Positions 6,088-11,481 of a stretch of DNA of 11,481 bases are shown here, one piece after another. The DNA is from Campylobacterota bacterium. Lineage in GTDB: Bacteria; Campylobacterota; Campylobacteria; Campylobacterales; JALSKU01. The position numbers and the translations under genes were made by a program. The stretch covers positions 1 to 11,481 of the forward strand of contig JAADDL010000120.1 in the NCBI GenBank assembly GCA_013153915.1, in the 5' to 3' direction. Under the pieces are notes generated by a model that saw only the letters and a program-made list of their open reading frames with translations, was not told where the DNA came from and did not search any database. Position 1 is the first letter of the stretch; every line of letters begins with the position of its first letter.

Positions 6088-6417
6088 TTAAAAGATAGTT
6101 ATATTCTCGATAAATTCAATACTATTTTGTTTGATAACGATAGCGTCCACGCAATAATCGAAATCCACTCTATTTTTAAGCAGATAGTAGTTAACGCTTT
6201 TTAATATCCTATCAATCTTGGTAGGAGTAATGGCATATACGGGTTCAAAATTTTTTCCGCTTTTTACCTCAATAAAGTGCAAAACTCTATTTTTTAAAGC
6301 TATTATATCTATCTCTCCAAATTTAGAGTAAAAATTTCTATCCACGATTTTAAAACCGTTTTTTTGTAAAAATTTACAAGCCTTATCCTCGGCTATATTT
6401 CCTAAAACCCTACTCAT
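6088..6417 (-). CDS. YraN/UPF0102 family endonuclease-like protein
   Basis: 109 residues of the UPF0102 (YraN) family, small proteins with a restriction-endonuclease-like PD-(D/E)xK fold; the in vivo role is unsettled. N-terminal G-x-x-AED-x-A-x-x-FL (6–17) and RNFYSKFGEIDIIA (27–40) are followed by FIEVKSG (48–54). The probable metal-binding core is Glu35/Asp37 and Glu50-x-Lys52. The start at 6417 is preferred over the ATG at 6432 because GGAG sits 7 nt before it, while the earlier ATG lacks a ribosome binding site. It overlaps the end of the formate dehydrogenase gene by 8 bp and is the last gene of the operon. In C. jejuni and H. pylori yraN lies directly between hom and trxA (recalled). 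Here a formate dehydrogenase gene separates it from hom and the FliK/FlhX pair separates it from trxA. Confidence 0.9.
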   Translation of the reverse strand: MSRVLGNIAEDKACKFLQKNGFKIVDRNFYSKFGEIDIIALKNRVLHFIEVKSGKNFEPVYAITPTKIDRILKSVNYYLLKNRVDFDYCVDAIVIKQNSIEFIENITIF

Positions 6418-8491
6418 ACACCAACTCCGCATCCACTTTTACGGATTTGAAGAGTGCCGTTTTGGTAAGTTCGTCACTTTCATCACCAAAAAGATGGTTT
6501 ATACGGCTTTCAAAGTGGTGAAAAGTGCAAAACATCGTCCCTTTTTTTAGTTTTCTTGTCAGTTTATACTTTAATGGTTTTGTTTTGCCGTGTTTTGAAG
6601 ATAAAACGACATATTTTGCGTCTTTAAAATACTCTTTATCCTCCAAACTGATATGCAAAACATCCTCTTTGTGTCTTTTTGTAAGGGTTTTTGATTTTCC
6701 CGTTTGGTTGGCGTTATTGTATTGGGCTATCGCTCTGCCCGTTGTTAGATAAAATCTTATCTCTTTGCCCCTTATCAACTCTTCGACCATTCCTCTAAGA
6801 TAATATCTCCTATATGAAAAGTGCGCTTTAGCGTCATTTGTTCTAAACTTTTGAGTATGTAAAATCTCCGTTGCGCCTTTATCATCTATCGGCCACTGCA
6901 AAGCTCTGTTTTGGTTGGCTCTTAAAAACTCATAACTTGCTTTTAAAAACCTATCGCTACCCTTTCTTAAATCATCCCAAACCTCTTTAGAGGAGTTAAA
7001 ACCTTGATACTCTCCCATCTCTTTTGATATACCGTCAATCACCTCCCAGTCATCGGGAAGTTCGCTTTCTACCAAAACGGAACTCAACTGCACTCTTCTT
7101 TCCGCATTAACATACACACCCTCTTTTTCATATGCCGATTTCACACCGTAGATAACATCGGCAAATTCGGTCGTTTCGTTTTCAAAAAGATCAAGCACGA
7201 CAAGAAAATCCAACCCTTCCAAAGCCTTTTTGATTTTATTTTGATTGGGATGTATATGGGCTATATCCTCTCCCATATTGATAAGGACTCTAATCTCCTT
7301 ATCCATCATAGCTTTAACCATTTCGGGAGTTTTTTTGCCCTCTCGCTGAGGAGTTTTATAATCCGGCAAAAAGTATGGCAAACATCCTACATCGCAAACA
7401 CCCTGAACATTATTTTGCCCTCTAAGAGGTATAAGTCCCGCACCCTCTTTTCCTATATTACCGGTCATTACGGCAAGATTGCAAAGAGCCTCTACCGCAT
7501 AGGAGCCGTCAAGATGTTCCGTCACGCCAAGCCCCCATAAGATAACGGAGCGATTTTTGGCATACTCTCTAGCTACCGTTTTTATCATATCGCTAAGATA
7601 CTCGTAACCTTTGATTTTTTTAAAAAATTCCGGATTTGCGTACTCATCTTTTAAGATAGCCTCTTTATACTCATTAAAACCGGTAGTTCTGTCATTTATA
7701 AAATCTTTATCATACAACTCTTCACTCAATATAACATAGCTTAACATATTTAAAACAAGCAAATTACTCTCAAAAGGAAGAGTGCAATCATATGTAGCAC
7801 TAGCACTTATGTGGGTCTCTCTCACATCAAAAACCGCCGTTTTAGCTCCGCTTCTTAATGCGTTTGTTATCCTTGTGGCGGCTATCGGATGGGCTTCTGT
7901 CGTATTAGAACCAAATACCAAAATAAAGCTTGCTTTTTCAATATCGTCAAAAGGATTGGTTGCCGCACCCTCTCCTATCACTTCCCGCATCCCCTTAAGG
8001 CTAGGCGCATGACATACTCTGGCACAATTATCTATATGAGGACTAAGTATAACTTCTCTTATAAATTTTTGAAAAAGATAGCCGCTTTCACAACTACTTC
8101 TAGCACCCCCTATACCCGCTATCGAGTCACTTCCGTATAAATCTCTGACTCTTTGCAACTTCCAAGCCACTATCTTATAAGACAACTCCAAATCGGGATA
8201 TATAAACTTTTCATCCTCTTTAACACCCGATAAAAGAGCCTCTTTTACATCTTTTGGAAAATATAATTCGTTTTTTCTAATAAAATCTTTTTTTATCTTT
8301 ACTTGGGGAAGTCTCAAAGAAGAGTGCACAAAATCCCAACCGGCTTTCCCTTTGATACAAAGTTTACCTCTGCTTATGAGTGTATCTTTTTTGGCATAGA
8401 TTCTTTTTATCGTATTATTTTCGACAACGGCGGTGATTTCACATCCGACACCGCAATATGTACATATGGAATCTATCTCTTTTATACTCAA
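6410..8491 (-). CDS. Cysteine-type formate dehydrogenase catalytic subunit (Mo/W-bis-PGD, [4Fe-4S]), soluble
   Basis: 693 residues, close to E. coli FdhF (715). Predicted to interconvert formate and CO2. An N-terminal [4Fe-4S] domain has Cys10-x2-Cys13-x3-Cys17…Cys45 with Lys47 (RGKLCIKG). NCARVCHAPS (155–164) puts Cys160 at the metal-ligand position, which is selenocysteine in FdhF, with His161. RGQNNVQG (357–364) carries the active-site Arg357. All three catalytic residues thus match formate dehydrogenases rather than NasA-type nitrate reductases. GNIGKEGAG (344–352), ENETTEFADV (437–446) and a C-terminal dinucleotide-binding domain (about 580–693, TTGRAIAQYNNANQTG) follow. There is no Tat signal, so it is cytoplasmic. 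No FdhB, FdhC, FdhD or selenocysteine genes are adjacent. The start is a TTG overlapping the hom TGA (TTGA); an in-frame stop two codons upstream and no other start codon before Cys10 make it nearly forced. AGGA lies 7 nt upstream. Confidence 0.88.
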   Translation of the reverse strand: MSIKEIDSICTYCGVGCEITAVVENNTIKRIYAKKDTLISRGKLCIKGKAGWDFVHSSLRLPQVKIKKDFIRKNELYFPKDVKEALLSGVKEDEKFIYPDLELSYKIVAWKLQRVRDLYGSDSIAGIGGARSSCESGYLFQKFIREVILSPHIDNCARVCHAPSLKGMREVIGEGAATNPFDDIEKASFILVFGSNTTEAHPIAATRITNALRSGAKTAVFDVRETHISASATYDCTLPFESNLLVLNMLSYVILSEELYDKDFINDRTTGFNEYKEAILKDEYANPEFFKKIKGYEYLSDMIKTVAREYAKNRSVILWGLGVTEHLDGSYAVEALCNLAVMTGNIGKEGAGLIPLRGQNNVQGVCDVGCLPYFLPDYKTPQREGKKTPEMVKAMMDKEIRVLINMGEDIAHIHPNQNKIKKALEGLDFLVVLDLFENETTEFADVIYGVKSAYEKEGVYVNAERRVQLSSVLVESELPDDWEVIDGISKEMGEYQGFNSSKEVWDDLRKGSDRFLKASYEFLRANQNRALQWPIDDKGATEILHTQKFRTNDAKAHFSYRRYYLRGMVEELIRGKEIRFYLTTGRAIAQYNNANQTGKSKTLTKRHKEDVLHISLEDKEYFKDAKYVVLSSKHGKTKPLKYKLTRKLKKGTMFCTFHHFESRINHLFGDESDELTKTALFKSVKVDAELVYE

Positions 8492-9750
8492 TCCTCAATC
8501 CTGATCATAGTGGGTTTTTCTTGCACGAAATCGAGCTCCCCTATCTCGCTTAGAGCGTCTCGAACCCTTTTTTCTCGGCACTTGTGGGTTGAAAAAAGAA
8601 GAGTGCTTTTTCCGCTACTTTTGATGGATTTTTGCAAGAAACTATCTATCGAAATCTTATGTTTTGCAAATAGCGAAGATATCTTGCTTAAAACTCCAAC
8701 TTCGTCTATAACGCTCATTCTGACATAATATTCCGTTTCGATATCATTTATCTCAACCAAAGAAAGTTCATTTTCTATCAATTTTTTAAAACCCAACATC
8801 GGAGTAGTTTCGCCTCTAGCTATAGATATGATATCCGATACGACCGCACTTGCGGTAGCGTCTCCTCCGGCACCGGCTCCATAATACAAAGTCTCTCCCA
8901 CAAAATCTCCCACAACGCTAACGCCGTTCATAACTCCGTCAACTTTCGCTATCATCTGCTCTTTTTTGATAAGTGCGGGATGAACTCTAAGCTCTACGCT
9001 ATTTCCCTCTTTTTTAGCTATAGCCAAAAGTTTTATATTGTATCCGAACTCTTTAGCAAAAAATATGTCATCCTCATTGATAGCCTCTATGCCTTCTATG
9101 AGAATATCTTCGGGTTTTGCGTTGATACCGTATGCTATGGAGGCGAGTATCAAAAGTTTATGGCTGGCATCAAAACCTCCCACATCAAATGTAGGGTCGG
9201 CTTCGGCATATCCCAACTCTTGCGCTTCTTTTAAAACTTCCGAAAAGCTAACACCCTCTTCTATCATCTTTGTTAGCATATAGTTACAAGTACCGTTTAA
9301 AATACCCTTGATAGATAATATTTGATTTGCGCTCAATCCTTCTCTTAAAGATTTTATTATAGGGATTCCTCCCGCAACACTAGCCTCAAAACCAAACCCT
9401 TGTCCGTTTGCTATCTCTTGAAGTTCATATCTATGATATGCCAAAAGGGCTTTATTTGCCGTAACTACGGATTTACCTTTTTCTAACGCCCTTTTTACGA
9501 TACCGTATGCCGTTTCGACACCGCCGATAAGCTCAACAACCATATCTATCGAATCATCCTCAAGTATATCATCCACATTATCGCTTAAAACTATACCTAA
9601 GTCTTTATGTTTTTCAAGGTTTCTTGCCACACCTATAGCGGGTACTATCTCCACTCCCGCTCTTGATTTTATTATCTCCTTGTTCTTTTGAAGGATTTTT
9701 ACAACGCTACTTCCTACGGTACCTAGACCGACTATACCTATCTTTAACAT
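8488..9750 (-). CDS. hom: Homoserine dehydrogenase
   Basis: Reduces aspartate semialdehyde to homoserine with NAD(P)H, the branch point toward threonine and methionine; cytosolic. 420 residues. An N-terminal Rossmann domain shows GIVGLGTVG (5–13). ELIGG (73–77) and TANKALLA (97–104, Lys100) lead into the catalytic domain, with GGIPIIKSLREGL (127–139), KGILNGTCNYMLT (148–160) and ADPTFDVGGFDASHK (184–198; Lys198 belongs to the family DxxxxDxxHK signature). A C-terminal ACT domain, about 341–412 (YYVRMSVIDEVGVLSKISSLFA), suggests allosteric control by an amino acid, usually threonine. GGAG precedes the ATG by 5 nt, and 13 bp separate it from the aminotransferase gene. Its TGA overlaps the TTG start of the formate dehydrogenase gene. 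In relatives yraN follows hom directly. Confidence 0.97.
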   Translation of the reverse strand: MLKIGIVGLGTVGSSVVKILQKNKEIIKSRAGVEIVPAIGVARNLEKHKDLGIVLSDNVDDILEDDSIDMVVELIGGVETAYGIVKRALEKGKSVVTANKALLAYHRYELQEIANGQGFGFEASVAGGIPIIKSLREGLSANQILSIKGILNGTCNYMLTKMIEEGVSFSEVLKEAQELGYAEADPTFDVGGFDASHKLLILASIAYGINAKPEDILIEGIEAINEDDIFFAKEFGYNIKLLAIAKKEGNSVELRVHPALIKKEQMIAKVDGVMNGVSVVGDFVGETLYYGAGAGGDATASAVVSDIISIARGETTPMLGFKKLIENELSLVEINDIETEYYVRMSVIDEVGVLSKISSLFAKHKISIDSFLQKSIKSSGKSTLLFSTHKCREKRVRDALSEIGELDFVQEKPTMIRIED

Positions 9751-9763
9751 TTATACTCCAAAT

Positions 9764-10972
9764 CTACTCTTTTGTTTTTAAATAGTGCTTTATATTTCTT
9801 GCCGCTTGTCTTATTCTGTTATGATTTTCGATAAGCGCTATCCTTACATACTCATCGCCATGTTCTCCAAAACCGACTCCCGGACTAACGGCAACTTTCG
9901 CTTCTTGTAAAAGCTCCTTTGAAAATTGCATACTCCCCATACCTTTTAATTTTTCGGGTATTTTCGCCCAAACGAACATCGTAGCGCTAGGTTTATCTAT
10001 ATGCCAACCGGCATTTGCAAAACTCCTCAGTAGCACATCTCTTCTGCCTTTGTATATCTGGGTTATCTCCTTGACGCAATCTTGAGGACCGTTTAGCGCT
10101 ACGGTAGCCGCTACCTGAATAGGGGTAAACATACCGTAATCAAACCAACTCTTTATCTTTTGTAAAGCGCCTATAAGCTTAGGATTTCCCACAACAAAGC
10201 CTACTCTCCACCCCGCCATATTATAACTTTTACTAAGAGTAAAGCTCTCAACCGCCACATCTTTAGCGCCTTCGACTTCAAAGATAGAGGGGGTCTTATA
10301 GCCGTCAAATGTTATATCGGCATAAGCGATATCGCTTAGTATATAAAATCTCTCTTTTTTAGCCACCTCAACAAGTTTTTCGTAAAAATCTTTTTTTACC
10401 GTCACGGTTGTGGGATTGTGAGGAAAGTTGACCACTAAAAATTTTGGCTTAGGCATAGACTCCTCTATGGCTTTTTTTAAATTTATAAAAAATCCGTCAT
10501 AATCCAACTCATACTTTTCATTATAGGTAAAATTCATCTTTACCACATTACCGCCTGCTATGATAAAAGCGTGAGTATGAATAGGGTATGCCGGTTCGGG
10601 AACTATAGCGACATCTCCCGGATTTGTTATGGCTTGGACTAGGTGCACATACCCCTCTTTGCTACCCATCACCGCAACAGCCTCTTTTTCGGGATCAAGC
10701 TCTACACCGTACCTTCTTTTATACCAATCGGTTATAGCGAGTCTTAGTTTGTATATACCTTTACTAACGGAATATCCATGGTTTTTAGGTTTTTGCGCCG
10801 CTTCGATGAGCTTCTCCACAATATGAGGAGGTGTGGGGCCGTCCGGATTGCCCATAGAGAAGTCTATGATATCTTCTCCGGCTCTTCTTGCCTTCATTTT
10901 CATCTCGTTTATCTCGGCAAAGACATAATTTGGCAATCTATTTATAGCATTAAACTGTATATCGTCGAACAT
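9764..10972 (-). CDS. PLP-dependent class I/II aminotransferase, AlaC-like (also labelled LL-DAP aminotransferase)
   Basis: 402-residue fold-type I aminotransferase, cytosolic. From its first residues it tracks E. coli AlaC (YfdZ): NRLPNYVF, GEDIIDFSMGNPDGPTPPHIVEKL (32–55), GSKEG (103–107), NFPHNPT (182–188, Asn186), SDIAYADI (213–220, Asp214/Tyr217), the PLP-binding Lys248 in SKSYNMAGWRVGF, and Arg377 in EYVRIAL for the substrate carboxylate. This argues for an alanine/glutamate-type transaminase. Databases often label such proteins LL-diaminopimelate aminotransferase, and linkage to hom and dapB does not settle the substrate; because the pathway here includes a separate DapB, an LL-DAP role is only a possibility. 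The start agrees with the AlaC N-terminus, and AGGA lies 6 nt before the ATG. It follows the upstream exported-protein gene after 11 bp and precedes hom by 13 bp, so it is co-transcribed with both. Confidence 0.93.
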   Translation of the reverse strand: MFDDIQFNAINRLPNYVFAEINEMKMKARRAGEDIIDFSMGNPDGPTPPHIVEKLIEAAQKPKNHGYSVSKGIYKLRLAITDWYKRRYGVELDPEKEAVAVMGSKEGYVHLVQAITNPGDVAIVPEPAYPIHTHAFIIAGGNVVKMNFTYNEKYELDYDGFFINLKKAIEESMPKPKFLVVNFPHNPTTVTVKKDFYEKLVEVAKKERFYILSDIAYADITFDGYKTPSIFEVEGAKDVAVESFTLSKSYNMAGWRVGFVVGNPKLIGALQKIKSWFDYGMFTPIQVAATVALNGPQDCVKEITQIYKGRRDVLLRSFANAGWHIDKPSATMFVWAKIPEKLKGMGSMQFSKELLQEAKVAVSPGVGFGEHGDEYVRIALIENHNRIRQAARNIKHYLKTKE

Positions 10973-10983
10973 TTCGTTCCTTT

Positions 10984-11481
10984 TTATTCAGAACTTACAT
11001 ACAAATGAAGTCCATATTTGAGGTTGCTTATAGTATATTTATCGTTTACCGATATATATTTTGTGCCTTCCGGTATCTGAAGTTTGACTTTTCTCTCTGT
11101 AGAATCATTTTCGTAAATAGACAATATATCTAACTTATTATCAAAAAAGACTACATACGGATGCCATCTATTTGACGGGTAACTATCGATAAAAACTCTC
11201 TTAGCCTTGTTCTCTATCGAAAATAGATACGGCTTGATAGATTTCTTAATGTTATAAGTTGTATCGCACAAAATATCCTGCGCTTCTAATTTAGCATTTT
11301 GCATAGAAATATTATATGTCCAATTTTGATCATCATTTTTTACGATATCTACTATACTACAACCTCTTTTATTTAATTCATTGGAAAGATAGACCGGATC
11401 TATCGGATTTTCCGTATCCATAACTATGGACCAAGTAAAACCGTTATCGTTTTTTACGGCTTTTTTAGTCATATAAAAATT
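10984..11481 (-). CDS. Uncharacterised, probably exported protein; 5' end outside the window
   Basis: No family recognised. The first ATG in the window is at 11472, giving 162 residues, but the frame stays open to the right edge (codons AAT TTT TAT) and no ribosome binding site is visible before that ATG, so the true start is probably beyond the window. The visible part is soluble and polar, with alternating β-type segments (FTWSIVMD, WTYNISM, RVFIDSYPSNRWHPYVVFFDNKLDILSIY, KVKLQIPEGTKYISV) and a C-terminal LKYGLHLYVSSE. Two cysteines (38 and 69 counted from that ATG) could pair as a disulfide if it is periplasmic. A missing N-terminal signal peptide is inferred, not seen. The corresponding position upstream of the aminotransferase in C. 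jejuni also holds a putative periplasmic protein (Cj0151c, recalled). First visible gene of the alaC-like–hom–fdh–yraN operon, 11 bp before the aminotransferase. Confidence 0.6.
   Translation of the reverse strand, partial: NFYMTKKAVKNDNGFTWSIVMDTENPIDPVYLSNELNKRGCSIVDIVKNDDQNWTYNISMQNAKLEAQDILCDTTYNIKKSIKPYLFSIENKAKRVFIDSYPSNRWHPYVVFFDNKLDILSIYENDSTERKVKLQIPEGTKYISVNDKYTISNLKYGLHLYVSSE

Noticed and set aside
6418..6432. Upstream ATG for yraN at 6432 (MRSWC…)
   Set aside because: It has no Shine–Dalgarno; the ATG at 6417 has GGAG at 7 nt and begins at the conserved part of the family.
6410..8491. Assimilatory nitrate reductase (NasA-like) as the identity of the molybdoenzyme
   Set aside because: The NCARVCH motif with the adjacent His, and RGQNNVQG with the catalytic Arg, match formate dehydrogenases; NasA enzymes lack the Cys-His pair.
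8303..8728. 141-residue open frame on the + strand across the hom/formate dehydrogenase junction
   Set aside because: It lies wholly antisense to two well-supported genes, with no family resemblance or translation signal.

Overview
The window looks like a chromosomal core segment of a Campylobacterota (epsilonproteobacterial) genome. The evidence is the protein content (PurF ending in an SLVSFDGDYF-type tail, a stand-alone FlhB C-terminal homologue like Helicobacter FlhX, a probable DUF2393 protein), the low G+C, the very tight packing and the gene order. The run trxB–trxA–yraN–hom–aminotransferase is, from memory, the order in Campylobacter jejuni (Cj0146c–Cj0150c), and trxB–trxA–yraN–hom in Helicobacter pylori. 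A free-living sulfur- or hydrogen-oxidising relative (Sulfurimonas/Sulfurovum-like) is plausible, but the genus cannot be fixed from sequence reading alone.

Layout, left to right: (i) 1–435 (+), the end of a membrane-anchored DUF2393-like protein whose stop overlaps purF tail to tail. (ii) 432–4269 (–), a five-gene operon transcribed leftward: trxA, a small membrane protein with a possible cysteine-free thioredoxin-like domain, trxB, dapB, purF. (iii) 4270–4381, the only real intergenic region, with back-to-back overlapping promoters and a perfect inverted repeat. (iv) 4382–6087 (+), a FliK-like protein and an FlhX-like FlhB C-terminal homologue, overlapping by ATGA. (v) 6088–11481 (–), a second leftward operon: a probable exported protein (cut by the window edge), an AlaC-like aminotransferase, hom, a molybdopterin/[4Fe-4S] formate dehydrogenase catalytic subunit, and yraN. 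All gaps in that operon are 13 bp or less, or the genes overlap. No stretch over 300 bp lacks a gene. I saw no tRNA, rRNA, CRISPR or insertion sequence.

Functionally, the leftward operons combine thioredoxin redox (TrxA/TrxB), aspartate-family amino acid synthesis (Hom toward Thr/Met, DapB toward Lys/peptidoglycan, an aminotransferase) and the first step of purine synthesis (PurF). The two odd elements are the flagellar-export pair placed between trxA and yraN in the opposite orientation, and a soluble, partnerless cysteine-type formate dehydrogenase between yraN and hom. There is no clear new defence or mobile system here. The best leads are the orphan formate dehydrogenase, the Cys-less thioredoxin-like protein with a terminator-like hairpin in its 5' end, and the relocated FliK/FlhX pair.
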